Positions 1 to 8,797 of a DNA stretch of 64,000 bases are shown here, piece after piece (positions within the stretch are counted from its first letter, which is position 1; every line of letters starts with the position of its first letter). A program made the position numbers and the translations under genes. This DNA is from Sulfitobacter sp. S190 (lineage in GTDB: Bacteria; Pseudomonadota; Alphaproteobacteria; Rhodobacterales; Rhodobacteraceae), in assembly GCF_025141935.1 (NCBI RefSeq), contig NZ_CP081120.1, positions 3,341,501 to 3,405,500 of the forward strand, read 5' to 3'. The notes under the pieces are model-generated. The model worked only from the letters and a program-made list of their open reading frames with translations. It was not told the origin of the DNA and did not search any database.

Positions 1-693
1 CGTACGATTGCCCGCCTTGACGCACGCAAACCGCCAACCGGCAGTTTTCCGGTGCTTTACGATGAACGCGTTGCCTCCAGCCTGATCGGGCATTTGTTGT
101 CGGCCGTGAACGGATCGGCCATCACGCGCGGGTCATCGTTCTTGCGCGACGCGCTGGATACAGCCGTTCTGCCCGACGGCCTGTCCCTTGTCGAAGATCC
201 ACACCGCCCCCGCGTTGGTGGTAGCCGTCCTTTCGATGCCGAAGGATTGCCGACGGCCCGTCGCAGCATTGTAGAGGATGGTGTTCTGCAGGGCTGGACG
301 CTCGATCTGGCAACCGCGCGGCAATTGGGGATGCAATCGACCGGAAATGCCGCGCGCGGCGCGGGCAATGGACCGTCTCCCAGCAGCTGGAATGTCGCCT
401 TGACCCAAGGTACCGCCAGCCGCGACGACCTGATCCGGGACATGGGCACCGGATTGTTGGTGACGTCGATGATCGGATCGACGATCAATCCGAACACAGG
501 CGACTACTCCCGCGGAGCGGCCGGTTTGTGGATCGAGAATGGCGAGATAACGCATGCGGTCAATGAATGTACGATCGCGGGAAATCTGCGCGACATGTTG
601 CGGGCGATCGTGCCAGCAAATGATGCACGGCCGCATGTAGGTCGGGTTGTGCCGTCTCTTCTGGTTGCGGGAATGACCCTTGCCGGCAACTGA
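1..693 (+). CDS. pmbA: PmbA/TldD-family protein, C-terminal part (5' cut by window edge)
   Basis: The reading frame is open from base 1, so the N-terminal half lies outside the window; about 230 of the usual roughly 450 residues are visible. The segment matches the C-terminal domain of the TldD/PmbA family (TldE subunit), which with TldD forms a cytoplasmic protease that processes small peptides such as microcins. No HExxxH zinc motif is seen, as expected for PmbA/TldE, whose TldD partner carries the metal site. Recognisable parts are the GSSFLRDAL stretch, the GxxRPFDAEG segment and the NPNTGDYSRGAAG region near the end. The next gene starts 14 nt inside it, so the two are probably co-transcribed. 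The alternative is a TldD paralogue, which I consider less likely. Confidence 0.85.
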   Translation, partial: RTIARLDARKPPTGSFPVLYDERVASSLIGHLLSAVNGSAITRGSSFLRDALDTAVLPDGLSLVEDPHRPRVGGSRPFDAEGLPTARRSIVEDGVLQGWTLDLATARQLGMQSTGNAARGAGNGPSPSSWNVALTQGTASRDDLIRDMGTGLLVTSMIGSTINPNTGDYSRGAAGLWIENGEITHAVNECTIAGNLRDMLRAIVPANDARPHVGRVVPSLLVAGMTLAGN

Positions 694-1462
694 TCTTCCG
701 CTTTTGATGGACGCGGCGGCACTGGCCGGTCGCATTGCCACCAGCTTTGTCGGGAAAACGGCCCGGCGCTGGGACAAACCCGGCGATGCAGGCCCCGTGA
801 CCGAAGCCGATCTGGCCGTGAACGACATGCTGCAATCGACGCTTTTGCTGGCGCGCCCGGATTATGGCTGGCTGTCGGAGGAAACAGAAGACAGCGATGT
901 GCGGCTGGACCAGGAGCGCGTGTTCATCATCGATCCCATCGACGGTACCCGCAGCTTTACGGAAGGGGCAAATACGTGGGCGCATGCGCTTGCCGTGGCC
1001 GAACACGGGCAAGTGACGGCCGCCGTTGTCTATCTTCCGCGGCGCAACATGATGTTTACCGCGGCGCGCGGCGCGGGCGCGCAACTGAATGGCGAACCGA
1101 TCACCGCATCACAGGTGGCCCTGCTGGCGGATTGTACCGTGCTTGCGGCCAAGCCTGTTCTGGATCCGTCGCTTTGGCAAAGCGGCGTGGTCCCTGACTT
1201 CGCCAGAGCGTACCGCCCGTCGCTTGCCTACCGGCTGGGGCTTGTGGGGAACGGACGGTTTGACGGCATGCTTACCCTGCGCCCGAGTTGGGAGTGGGAT
1301 ATCGCAGCCGGTGCATTGATCGTGGCCGAAGCGGGCGGCAAGATCAGCGACCGTATCGGCAAACCGCTGGTGTTCAACAATCCCGATCCGCGTTTGAACG
1401 GCGTGGTGGCCGGGGGTGCGGGTTGTCACGCTGCGCTGGTGGAAAAGCTGGCAAAGGTCTAG
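680..1462 (+). CDS. Inositol monophosphatase / CysQ-type bisphosphate nucleotidase family protein
   Basis: A 260-residue Mg-dependent phosphatase of the inositol monophosphatase superfamily. The metal-binding set is intact: E67-E68 in SEETED, D85 and D88 in DPIDGTR, and D207 in WEWDIAAG. The family includes SuhB, inositol phosphatases and CysQ (3',5'-adenosine bisphosphate recycling in sulfate assimilation). The SEETED/DPIDGTRSF pattern and about 260 residues fit CysQ best, but the substrate cannot be settled by sequence alone. The start is a TTG overlapping pmbA by 14 nt; it is preferred over the in-frame ATG at 707 because the residues MPATDLPLL match the N-terminus I recall for relatives. 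No strong ribosome-binding site precedes either start. Confidence 0.85.
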   Translation: MPATDLPLLMDAAALAGRIATSFVGKTARRWDKPGDAGPVTEADLAVNDMLQSTLLLARPDYGWLSEETEDSDVRLDQERVFIIDPIDGTRSFTEGANTWAHALAVAEHGQVTAAVVYLPRRNMMFTAARGAGAQLNGEPITASQVALLADCTVLAAKPVLDPSLWQSGVVPDFARAYRPSLAYRLGLVGNGRFDGMLTLRPSWEWDIAAGALIVAEAGGKISDRIGKPLVFNNPDPRLNGVVAGGAGCHAALVEKLAKV

Positions 1463-1476
1463 GGTCCGCTTGACCC

Positions 1477-1498
1477 CATTGCCCCTTTGCGGGCAATG
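1477..1498. other. 8-bp perfect hairpin between phosphatase and DUF4170 genes
   Basis: CATTGCCC (1477-1484) and GGGCAATG (1491-1498) form a perfect 8-bp stem with a 6-nt loop, 14 nt after the phosphatase stop. No T-run follows, so it is not a standard intrinsic terminator. It may stabilise or partly separate the transcripts on either side. Confidence 0.5.
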
Positions 1499-1525
1499 AC
1501 GCGTCGGCAACAAAGGAACTGACCC

Positions 1526-1768
1526 ATGACACAACGTTTGCATCTGGTTTTTGGCGGCGAACTGGTAAACCCCTCCAATACGGTTTTCAAGGATGTGGAC
1601 GATTTGCACATCGTCGGCATTTTTCCCGATTACGCGACGGCTTATGATGCGTGGAAGAACGAAGCACAGCGCACTGTAGACAACGCGCATATGCGGTATT
1701 TCATCGCCCATCTGCACCGTTTGCGGGATGAGGAACAGCCCGCTTCCTCGACCGAAGAACTCAGCTGA
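1526..1768 (+). CDS. DUF4170 domain protein
   Basis: An 80-residue soluble protein matching DUF4170, a small alphaproteobacterial family of unknown function; recognisable features are the LVFGGELVNP start and the central GIFPDYATAYDAW segment. It follows an AAAGGA ribosome-binding site 9 nt upstream of the ATG. It sits directly before the KDO transferase and LpxK genes, an arrangement I recall from other Rhodobacterales, suggesting a link to lipid A/LPS assembly, but no biochemical role is known to me. No signal peptide or membrane segment is present. Confidence 0.85.
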   Translation: MTQRLHLVFGGELVNPSNTVFKDVDDLHIVGIFPDYATAYDAWKNEAQRTVDNAHMRYFIAHLHRLRDEEQPASSTEELS

Positions 1769-1782
1769 CAGGTGCGGGGCGG

Positions 1783-3003
1783 ATGGCGTCATCGCTTGGA
1801 CTGACCGCGTATCGCGCGCTGGCACGCCGGGGGGAGCCGGCCTATGCCGCGCCCGATGCGCATCCGCCACGCGGCGAACTGGTCTGGCTGCACATCGCCA
1901 ATCGCGAAACACTCATCGCGGCACAGGACCTGGCGTTGCGACTGATCAATGCCCGCCCCGGCACGCATGTGCTTATCACGCTGACTGTGCCGCCCCCACC
2001 AAACACCCCCACACGCGAAGGCCTGCATTTCGGTCTCATTCCCGACGATCATCCGGAAAGTGTGCAGAAGTTTTTTGAGTATTGGCAGCCCGATACCTGT
2101 TTTTGGTTCTGGGGCGATCTGCATCCCAACCTGCTGCTGGCGATGGCCGACAGTGGCAAACCGATGTTCCTGATCGACGCCGATGCCAAGGGCTTTGACG
2201 GGCGGCGCGACAGGTGGCTGCCCGATGTCTCCAAATCGCTGCTGCCGCTGTTTTCGACCGTTATGACCCGCAACGCCGAAGGCGCGCGGCGGCTGACCCA
2301 ACTGGGCTTGCCGCGCAAGGACATCGACGTGACGACCCCCCTACTCGCCGGCGGACAGGCATTGAGCTGCAACGAAACCGATGAGGCAGAGCTTTCGCAG
2401 GCGTTGGTCGGGCGGGCAGTCTGGTTCGCGAATGCGGTGCAGGAACAGGAGCTTTCGACCGTTTTGGCAGCGCACCGTCACGCGCTGCGTCTGTCGCACA
2501 GGCTGCTTTTGCTGCTGCGCCCCGCGGGGGATCTGACAGCGCAGGCCGCCGCCGATCATGCCCGCGTTCAGGATTTCCGCGTGCTCAGCTGGGCGGACGG
2601 CGAATACCCTGACGAATCCACCCAGATACTGTTGACCGACGACGCAGAGGATATCGGTCTTTTCTACCGGCTGGCCCCGGTTTCATTCCTTGGCACGTCC
2701 CTGACGAAAGCTCCCGGCGCGTGCGATCCGTTAGAGGCTGCGGCGCTCGGGTCTGCCGTCCTCTATGGGCCGAAGGTGGGACGCCATTTGCAATCGTATT
2801 CGCGGCTTGCCTCGGCTGGGGCTGCGCGCATCATCAACGACGGTGTTGCGCTCGGCAACGCGATATCGCGCTTGGTTGCACCGGATCAGGCGGCCTTGAT
2901 GGCGCATGCCGGTTGGGATGTGGTCAGCCAGGGCGCCGCCCTGACGGACAGGATTATCGATCTCGCTCAGGATGCGCTCGATGTGCAAATGGGCCTGACA
3001 TGA
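1783..3003 (+). CDS. waaA: 3-deoxy-D-manno-octulosonic acid (KDO) transferase, divergent
   Basis: A 406-residue protein of the KdtA/WaaA (GT30) glycosyltransferase family, which transfers KDO from CMP-KDO to the lipid A precursor on the inner face of the cytoplasmic membrane. The N-terminal half keeps the family layout ([14 protein letters not shown], then WLHIANRE, then [18 protein letters not shown]) and the C-terminal half has the nucleotide-binding end (LGTSL, then a DPLEAAALG stretch). It is clearly diverged: the usual SVGE is ANRE (the glutamate is kept) and the usual ELWPN segment reads GDLHPN. Its stop overlaps the lpxK start (ATGA), which supports a lipid A role. It could be a second, atypical KdtA-like transferase rather than the main one. 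Confidence 0.8.
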   Translation: MASSLGLTAYRALARRGEPAYAAPDAHPPRGELVWLHIANRETLIAAQDLALRLINARPGTHVLITLTVPPPPNTPTREGLHFGLIPDDHPESVQKFFEYWQPDTCFWFWGDLHPNLLLAMADSGKPMFLIDADAKGFDGRRDRWLPDVSKSLLPLFSTVMTRNAEGARRLTQLGLPRKDIDVTTPLLAGGQALSCNETDEAELSQALVGRAVWFANAVQEQELSTVLAAHRHALRLSHRLLLLLRPAGDLTAQAAADHARVQDFRVLSWADGEYPDESTQILLTDDAEDIGLFYRLAPVSFLGTSLTKAPGACDPLEAAALGSAVLYGPKVGRHLQSYSRLASAGAARIINDGVALGNAISRLVAPDQAALMAHAGWDVVSQGAALTDRIIDLAQDALDVQMGLT

Positions 3004-4001
3004 GACGCGCGCCAGAGTTCTGGCACAAACCCCGCCCCGATCTGCGGGCGCAGCTCCTCCGGCCGCTCGGTGCGCTTTATGCCGCGGCGACCGCCCGCAG
3101 ATTGGCAAAAGGCAAGCCGCAACGCTTGGGCATTCCGGTGATTTGCGTCGGGAACATAAACGCGGGCGGTACCGGAAAAACGCCGACGGTCATCGCGATT
3201 CTAGAGGCATTGCGCGATATGTATCTGACACCGCACGTCGTCTCGCGCGGATACGGCGGGTCGATTCAGGGGCCGGTTCAGGTCAATCCTGCGCAACATA
3301 CGGCAACGCAGGTTGGCGATGAACCGCTGCTGCTGTCGGCTTTCGCAGACGTATGGGTCGCAAAAGACCGGGCTGCGGGTGCACAGGCCGCAGAAGAGGC
3401 CGGTGCGGATGTTATCGTTCTCGATGACGGGTTTCAGAACCCCGCGCTGGCCTATGATCTGAGCATTGTTGTCGTTGATGCGCAAAAAGGCTTTGGCAAC
3501 GGCCTGTGTATCCCCGCGGGCCCGTTGCGCGAACCGGTCGAAGTCGGCTTGGCGCGCGCCGATATGATCGTTTCCATCGGAGATGCGGCGGCGCAGATGG
3601 CGTTCAATGTCACACCGTTGCCGCCCGCTTTGCCGCATGTTCGCGCCGCGCTGGAACCTTTGCAGACGGGAATGGACTGGACCGATACGCCGCTACTGGC
3701 TTTTGCCGGGATCGGGCACCCGGAGAAGTTTTTCGCCACGCTGCGCAGGCTGGGCGCGACGCTGGTGCATGCCGAACCTCTTGAGGATCATCAAACGCTG
3801 ACTGCCGCGCTTCTGGGTCGACTTGAAGCGGATGCAAAAGCCCGCGGTGCCCAATTGGTCACCACCGAAAAGGATGCCGTGCGCCTGCCTGCGTCATTCA
3901 GGTCCAAGGTCATCACATTGCCGGTACGGCTGCAGTTCAAGGATTTTGCGCCACTGCAAAAGGCCCTTGAGCGGATCACAAGGACAGGCTCTGCGCTCTA
4001 G
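3000..4001 (+). CDS. lpxK: Tetraacyldisaccharide 4'-kinase LpxK
   Basis: A 333-residue lipid A kinase that phosphorylates the 4' position of the tetraacyldisaccharide to give lipid IVA at the cytoplasmic face of the inner membrane. The glycine-rich P-loop is intact near residues 48-58 ([12 protein letters not shown]), followed by the family motifs SRGYGG, GDEP, DDGFQNP and a late [10 protein letters not shown]. The ATG at 3000 overlaps the waaA stop (ATGA). The frame is open further upstream, but that part lies inside waaA and is not credible. The stop shares the CTAG at 3998-4001 with the convergent CoA-transferase. Confidence 0.95.
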   Translation: MRRAPEFWHKPRPDLRAQLLRPLGALYAAATARRLAKGKPQRLGIPVICVGNINAGGTGKTPTVIAILEALRDMYLTPHVVSRGYGGSIQGPVQVNPAQHTATQVGDEPLLLSAFADVWVAKDRAAGAQAAEEAGADVIVLDDGFQNPALAYDLSIVVVDAQKGFGNGLCIPAGPLREPVEVGLARADMIVSIGDAAAQMAFNVTPLPPALPHVRAALEPLQTGMDWTDTPLLAFAGIGHPEKFFATLRRLGATLVHAEPLEDHQTLTAALLGRLEADAKARGAQLVTTEKDAVRLPASFRSKVITLPVRLQFKDFAPLQKALERITRTGSAL

Positions 4002-5110
4002 TCGTCTTCTCCGAGTGCAGGAGACGCGCGATGCAGCGCGAGTGTTGCATCCGAAAACCGGAAGGGCGAACGGATCCCCGGAATACCGTCGAGTTCGATC
4101 TGCATCCCGCGGGCCTTGACGTGAGGATCGTCGAAAACATCGTCCATTGCGTTGATCGGTCCAGCGGGGACGTTGTGCGCTTCGCACGCGGTAAGCAGGT
4201 CATCGCGGGTACGCGTCGCAGTGGCCGCGTTGAGCGCCGCCATCATCGCAGGTCTATTGGCCACCCGATCGGCATTGCTGGCAAAGTCGGGATCATTGGC
4301 CATGCCATCAAGGCCCAGCAGATTGCACAGCCGCTGGTATTGCCCGTCGTTGCCGGTCGCGATGATGAGATGCCCGTCAGCACAATCAAAGACCTCGTAA
4401 GGGGTCAGGTTTGGATGCGCGTTGCCCATGCGCCCCGGCGGGTTGCCGGTGGTCAGGTAATTCATCGCCTGATTGCCGGTGATTGCCACTGCGCAATCGA
4501 GCAGGGACATATCGATATGTTGCCCTCTGCCAGTGGATTGACGCTGGTGCACGGCGGCCAGAATGGCGGTCGTTGCATAGACGCCGGTAAAGATATCGGT
4601 GATTGCCATTCCGTGCTTTTGCGGCTGCCGGTCCGGCTCTCCGGTGATCGACATCAGGCCGGACATGCCTTGGATGATAAAATCGTAGCCTGCTCTGTGA
4701 GCGTAAGGCCCGTCCTGCCCGAAGCCGGTGATCGAGCAGTAAATCAGTCGTGGATATTTCGAATGTAGGCTGTCGTAGTCCATCCCGTATTTCGCCAGAC
4801 CGCCGGTCTTGAAATTCTCGATCAGGATATCTGCATCTGCCAGCAGCGCGTGCAGCTTTTCGCGGCCGCGTTCGGTTTTCAGGTCGACTGTGACCGACGC
4901 CTTGCCACGGTTCGTCGAATGGAAATAGGACGCCGACCGATCGCCGTCCTTGTCGATAAACGGGGGTCCCCACTGGCGCGTGTCATCGCCAGCGGGGCTT
5001 TCAACCTTGATGACCTCGGCGCCCAGATCGGAGAGCGTCTGGCCCGCCCAGGGCCCCGCCAGCACACGAGCCAGTTCAATGACCTTGAGACCCTCAAGAG
5101 GGGCAGACAT
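3998..5110 (-). CDS. CaiB/BaiF (family III) CoA-transferase
   Basis: A 370-residue family III CoA-transferase, which moves CoA between organic acids via an enzyme-aspartyl-CoA anhydride. The N-terminus ([17 protein letters not shown]) and the GAEVIKVE segment are typical. The catalytic aspartate is expected at D172 in AITDIFTG, which is present. The interlocked-dimer fold fits the length. The substrate is unknown; formyl-CoA, carnitine, mesaconate and succinyl-CoA enzymes all look alike at this level. Its start overlaps the stop of the upstream DsbA-like gene (ATGA), so they form one transcript although no metabolic link is evident. Confidence 0.9.
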   Translation of the reverse strand: MSAPLEGLKVIELARVLAGPWAGQTLSDLGAEVIKVESPAGDDTRQWGPPFIDKDGDRSASYFHSTNRGKASVTVDLKTERGREKLHALLADADILIENFKTGGLAKYGMDYDSLHSKYPRLIYCSITGFGQDGPYAHRAGYDFIIQGMSGLMSITGEPDRQPQKHGMAITDIFTGVYATTAILAAVHQRQSTGRGQHIDMSLLDCAVAITGNQAMNYLTTGNPPGRMGNAHPNLTPYEVFDCADGHLIIATGNDGQYQRLCNLLGLDGMANDPDFASNADRVANRPAMMAALNAATATRTRDDLLTACEAHNVPAGPINAMDDVFDDPHVKARGMQIELDGIPGIRSPFRFSDATLALHRASPALGEDD

Positions 5111-5787
5111 CAGGCGCCCAGCGCTTCGTCGATGATGGCCTTCATATCGCTGTAGGCCATGTTGGAATATCTTTCACCGTTGATCATGAACGTCGGCGTG
5201 GACTCGATACCGTCGGCCTCGGCGTTCTGCTGATACCACGCAACCATCTGTTGCGCGCGCTCACCGTCCTGCAGACACGCCTCGAGGGTTTCGGTGTCCA
5301 GCCCGGCGAGCCGGCCTATCCGGCGCAGCTCCTCGACGATCGCGGCGGGCTCCCCGGCGCGGGACCATGTTTCCTGGTTCTGGTAAAGAAGATCGGTGAT
5401 GCCAAAGAATTTTTCGGGTCCGCCACACCGTGCCACCAGCGAGGCCCAGAGCCCGAACCGGTCAAAGAAAACCTCGCGGTAGACGAATTTGATCTTTCCG
5501 GTATCGATATAGTCGGCCTTCAACTGCTTGAACGGACCTGCATGGAACGACGCGCAGTGGGGGCATGTGTAGGATGCGTATTCAATAATCTCGACCGTGG
5601 CGTCGGGATTGCCTGCAACCATGTCGGCGATGCCGGAGGTATCGATCTGCTCATCGCTCGTTTGCGCATTGGCAGCGCCGGGAAGGGCGGCATCGGGGTA
5701 GGTGGTCGCGGACCGATTGCTGGTGAGGTACCAGCCACCCAGACCCAATACGGCAAATCCACCAAGCAGGACGTTTCTACGGTTCAT
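5110..5787 (-). CDS. DsbA-family thiol:disulfide oxidoreductase, exported
   Basis: A 225-residue periplasmic thioredoxin-fold protein. Residues 1-22 form a twin-arginine-like or Sec signal (MNRR followed by a hydrophobic stretch), and the active site is CPHC at C75-C78. The FMINGERYS segment near residue 200 contains the preceding cis-Pro loop area (STPTFMI). This layout (signal, linker, CPHC, helical insertion) is that of DsbA/DsbG-like or BdbD-like proteins (thioredoxin_4), which oxidise cysteines of exported proteins. Cytochrome maturation and general folding are possible roles. It follows the DciA-like gene by 49 nt on the same strand and overlaps the downstream CoA-transferase. Confidence 0.9.
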   Translation of the reverse strand: MNRRNVLLGGFAVLGLGGWYLTSNRSATTYPDAALPGAANAQTSDEQIDTSGIADMVAGNPDATVEIIEYASYTCPHCASFHAGPFKQLKADYIDTGKIKFVYREVFFDRFGLWASLVARCGGPEKFFGITDLLYQNQETWSRAGEPAAIVEELRRIGRLAGLDTETLEACLQDGERAQQMVAWYQQNAEADGIESTPTFMINGERYSNMAYSDMKAIIDEALGA

Positions 5788-5836
5788 AACTTCTTTCCTC
5801 TGTCTGTATGTCAGCTTGCCGAAGGTCGGTCCGGCC

Positions 5837-6346
5837 TCAGCGCGATTGTTTTGTCAAAATATTGGTGCCCAACCGTTCCAGCGCAGCACGCAATCCGTCA
5901 TCTGCCACGGGCGCGGCGGTGTGGGCTGCTTGCCGCACAAGCTGCGGATCGGGGGGCAGCGTGCCTTTTTCGGGGGCGTGTTCGAATGACACTTGCCCTT
6001 CGGCAAAACCGGTTGCAGCGGTCTGCGTGATCCGAATGCGTGCAATGGCATTGTAGCCATAGACACCGTTCACGCGCGCACGCAGATTTTCCTTCTGCAT
6101 CTCGAGCATGGGCGCATTTGCCCCGGTGGTCAGCAGCGTCAGCGTCGCCCCCATGCCCTGCCTGCCATAGCTCACTTCAACAGGTCTCGAGATCGCAGCG
6201 GCATCTTTGCCGACCACCTCGGGCCAATGGGTCAGCAGCCGCGACTGCGCAAAGCCGCGCTGCTCGGTGGCTTTGCGTATTTTTGACGATACCAGGTTGC
6301 CTGTGCGGGCAAATCCCTTGGTCGTGGCGCGGCGGCGGGGTGGCAT
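5837..6346 (-). CDS. DUF721 (DciA-like) protein
   Basis: A 169-residue basic protein of the DUF721 family. The conserved core is LLTHWPEVVGKDAA around residues 38-51, followed by a beta-rich part with a run of small residues and the LEMQKENLRARVN segment. DciA is the helicase loader/operator for DnaB in bacteria that lack DnaC, so a replication role is the best guess; alphaproteobacterial members are longer than those first studied. The gene is divergent from mutY across a 101-bp region that holds two GANTC sites, and it heads the dsbA/CoA-transferase transcript. Confidence 0.8.
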   Translation of the reverse strand: MPPRRRATTKGFARTGNLVSSKIRKATEQRGFAQSRLLTHWPEVVGKDAAAISRPVEVSYGRQGMGATLTLLTTGANAPMLEMQKENLRARVNGVYGYNAIARIRITQTAATGFAEGQVSFEHAPEKGTLPPDPQLVRQAAHTAAPVADDGLRAALERLGTNILTKQSR

Positions 6347-6361
6347 GGCTACCTTTCGTGT

Positions 6362-6438
6362 GAATCATGACCTATGTGATACGCGACAGACCATAGCGCA
6401 AGCCTTGCCAAGGACCATCACTCGAAACAAAGGGATTC
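6362..6438. promoter_or_regulatory. Two GANTC (CcrM) sites in the dciA-like/mutY divergent region
   Basis: GAATC at 6362-6366 and GATTC at 6434-6438 lie in the only promoter-bearing gap between the DUF721 gene and mutY. GANTC is the target of CcrM, encoded in this window at 9344-10444. Whether methylation affects either promoter is inference. Confidence 0.4.
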
Positions 6439-6447
6439 GCGTCAACA

Positions 6448-7554
6448 ATGCGTGACATTGATAACATGCCTGTAATCTTGCTGGACTGGTACGATCGCCA
6501 TGCCCGCAAGATGCCATGGCGGACATCGCCGGAGGCCCGCAAGCAAGGTGTCCTTCCCGATCCCTACGCCGTCTGGATGAGCGAAATCATGCTACAGCAG
6601 ACCACCGTGGCGACCGTGAAGGATTATTTTGTCCGCTTTATCACGCGCTGGCCTACTGTGCGTGATCTTGCCGCGGCCGAAGATGCAGCCGTGATGGCAG
6701 AGTGGGCAGGTCTGGGGTATTACGCACGAGCGCGCAATCTTCTGAAATGCGCACGGGCCGTTGTGGAGGATCATGGCGGCACTTTTCCCGCCGATCACGC
6801 CGCCCTTTTGAAGTTGCCGGGGATTGGCCCCTATACTGCGGCGGCTGTCTCATCTATCGCCTTTGATCTGCCCCACGCCGTTCTGGATGGCAACGTGGAA
6901 CGCGTCATGGCGCGCCTGCACGATGTTCATACCCCCCTGCCGGCGGCGAAGCCGGAACTGATGGCCCACGCCGAAGCTATGACACCCCAAGACAGGCCCG
7001 GTGATTATGCGCAGGCTGTGATGGATCTGGGCGCGACAATCTGCACACCGAAATCGCCCGCTTGCGGGATTTGCCCATGGCGCACGCCCTGCACCGCACG
7101 GGCGGCCGGTACGATGGCCGAATTGCCCCGAAAGACACCGAAAAAGGCCAAACCCGTACGGCATGGGGTCGTCTATGTCGCGCAGCGCGATGACGGTGCA
7201 TGGCTCCTGGAAACACGCCCCGAAAAGGGGCTCTTGGGCGGCATGCTGGGCTGGCCCGGAAGCGTGTGGGTCGATACATCCGAGGACGTTCCCCAAACAC
7301 CTCCGCCCGCATCGGGACAGTGGCAAAGGGTCGAAGGAGAAGTCCGCCATACCTTTACGCATTTTCACCTGGTCCTGCAGGTCTGGACCGCGATGCTGCC
7401 TGCAGATGCGGAGCCGTTGCAGGGCCGATTTATGGAGCGTGACGCATTTGGTCCGACGGATTTGCCCACTGTCATGCGCAAGGCGTTCGATCTGGTCCGG
7501 CAGGACCATGCGTCACATATGACAGATGGTATCCGAGGTGATAGGGTGCTGTGA
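6448..7554 (+). CDS. mutY: A/G-specific adenine glycosylase MutY
   Basis: A 368-residue DNA glycosylase that removes adenine mispaired with 8-oxoguanine. All key parts are visible: E46 in SEIMLQQT, the helix-hairpin-helix LPGIGPYTA, the catalytic aspartate D147 in VLDGNVERV, the iron-sulfur cluster cysteines C199, C206, C209 and C215 (Cx6Cx2Cx5C), and a C-terminal NUDIX-like domain from about residue 235 that recognises 8-oxoG. The length is normal. It is divergent from the DciA-like gene and followed closely by alkB. Confidence 0.96.
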   Translation: MRDIDNMPVILLDWYDRHARKMPWRTSPEARKQGVLPDPYAVWMSEIMLQQTTVATVKDYFVRFITRWPTVRDLAAAEDAAVMAEWAGLGYYARARNLLKCARAVVEDHGGTFPADHAALLKLPGIGPYTAAAVSSIAFDLPHAVLDGNVERVMARLHDVHTPLPAAKPELMAHAEAMTPQDRPGDYAQAVMDLGATICTPKSPACGICPWRTPCTARAAGTMAELPRKTPKKAKPVRHGVVYVAQRDDGAWLLETRPEKGLLGGMLGWPGSVWVDTSEDVPQTPPPASGQWQRVEGEVRHTFTHFHLVLQVWTAMLPADAEPLQGRFMERDAFGPTDLPTVMRKAFDLVRQDHASHMTDGIRGDRVL

Positions 7555-7579
7555 CGTAGCCAACGACGAGACTGTAACT

Positions 7580-8731
7580 ATGACTGACGCATCCGCCCCC
7601 GTGACGCCAACCGAGCTGGGCAAACTGAGCCGTGCTCTTCCTTTCTGGCTTTCACTGGGGCTGGTGCCGCTTGTCTGGCTGACGGCAATCTACGGTGGCT
7701 GGACTTTGGTGCTGGTACCGCTTGCTACCTGGTATCTTTTCTCCGCACTGGACGCTGCCTTGGGCGTCTATACCGGAAACGCGGATCTGGATGCCTCCGA
7801 TGACGATATGTTCTGGTACCGCGCCATCACCATCATATGGACCCCGGTGCAGGTTCTGATGCTGCTGTCGCTTCTGTGGTACGTCCCGCAGGCAGAGCAT
7901 CTGAGCGGCTGGGAGAAATTCTGGGTGTTCTTTGGTGTGGGTGTCATCACCGGCACTGTCGGCATCAATTATAGCCATGAGCTGATGCACCAGAAATCCA
8001 AGCTCGAGCGACGCATGGCCGATATCCTGCTGGCCACGGTGTTGTATTCGCACTTCCGTTCCGAGCATCTGCTGGTCCATCACCGCTATGTCGCCACACC
8101 CCGCGATCCGGTCACCGCTCGATATAACGAGAGTTTTTTCCGGTTCTATCCGCGCGTGCTGAAACAGTGCTGGCATTCGGCCTTCAACGCAGAGAAAGCC
8201 ATGCTGGCGCGCAAGAAGCTGGCCTGGACCGATCGTTCCAACCCATTCTGGATGTACTGGATGCTGCAGGCAGGGTTTGCGATCGCAGCAATTGCGCTGG
8301 GTGGGTTCACCGGCCTTGCGCTCTTCCTTGTGCAGGCAGGCGTTGCCATATGGCAGCTGGAGCTGGTGAACTTTATCGAACATTACGGCCTGACCCGCAA
8401 ACATCTGGGTGATGGTAAATACGAGCACGTTCAACCACGCCACAGCTGGAATGCCGCGCACAAGGCGTCGAACTGGCTGCTGATCAACCTGCAGCGCCAT
8501 TCGGATCACCACTACAAACCCGATCGCCGCTTTCCGGTGCTGCAAACCTATGGTCCGGACGAAGCGCCGCAGCTGCCGTTTGGCTATCCGGTGATGACGA
8601 TGCTCGCCATGGTCCCACCGCTCTACCGGCGTGTCATGAACCCGCGTGTGCGCCAGTGGCGCGACAAATACTATCCGGAGATCACGGACTGGCAGCCCTA
8701 TAACAAGTCCACCAATCCCCATCCGCGCTAA
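7580..8731 (+). CDS. alkB: Alkane 1-monooxygenase (AlkB), membrane di-iron hydroxylase
   Basis: A 383-residue integral membrane hydroxylase that oxidises the terminal methyl of medium-chain n-alkanes, needing electrons from a rubredoxin and rubredoxin reductase. The three histidine boxes are present: HELMHQ, EHLLVHH and LQRHSDHH, plus the alkane-specific EHYGL signature. Several hydrophobic segments occur (two near residues 20-60, a pair near 95-140 and a pair near 230-270). The in-frame ATG at 7526 would overlap mutY by 29 nt and add 18 polar residues; the ATG at 7580 is preferred. No rubredoxin domain is fused and no rubredoxin gene is nearby. The related xylene monooxygenases are a less likely alternative given the EHYGL box. 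Confidence 0.93.
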   Translation: MTDASAPVTPTELGKLSRALPFWLSLGLVPLVWLTAIYGGWTLVLVPLATWYLFSALDAALGVYTGNADLDASDDDMFWYRAITIIWTPVQVLMLLSLLWYVPQAEHLSGWEKFWVFFGVGVITGTVGINYSHELMHQKSKLERRMADILLATVLYSHFRSEHLLVHHRYVATPRDPVTARYNESFFRFYPRVLKQCWHSAFNAEKAMLARKKLAWTDRSNPFWMYWMLQAGFAIAAIALGGFTGLALFLVQAGVAIWQLELVNFIEHYGLTRKHLGDGKYEHVQPRHSWNAAHKASNWLLINLQRHSDHHYKPDRRFPVLQTYGPDEAPQLPFGYPVMTMLAMVPPLYRRVMNPRVRQWRDKYYPEITDWQPYNKSTNPHPR

Positions 8732-8732
8732 G

Positions 8733-8790
8733 CGCAGGGGAATCTTAACTCCTTCCTGCGATACCTCCTCACGCCACAGACCGCGTGAGG
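8733..8790 (+). promoter_or_regulatory. Tandem-hairpin leader sequestering the ribosome-binding site
   Basis: Two hairpins lie between alkB and the receiver gene. The first pairs CGCAGGGGA (8733-8741) with TCC-TT-CCTGCG (8750-8760). The second is a perfect 8-bp stem, CCTCACGC (8767-8774) with GCGTGAGG (8783-8790). The GAGG at 8787-8790 is the only good Shine-Dalgarno match for the ATG at 8798 (7-nt spacing), so it is buried in the second stem. No T-run follows either hairpin, which argues against simple terminators. Confidence 0.55.
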
Positions 8791-8797
8791 ATAACGT

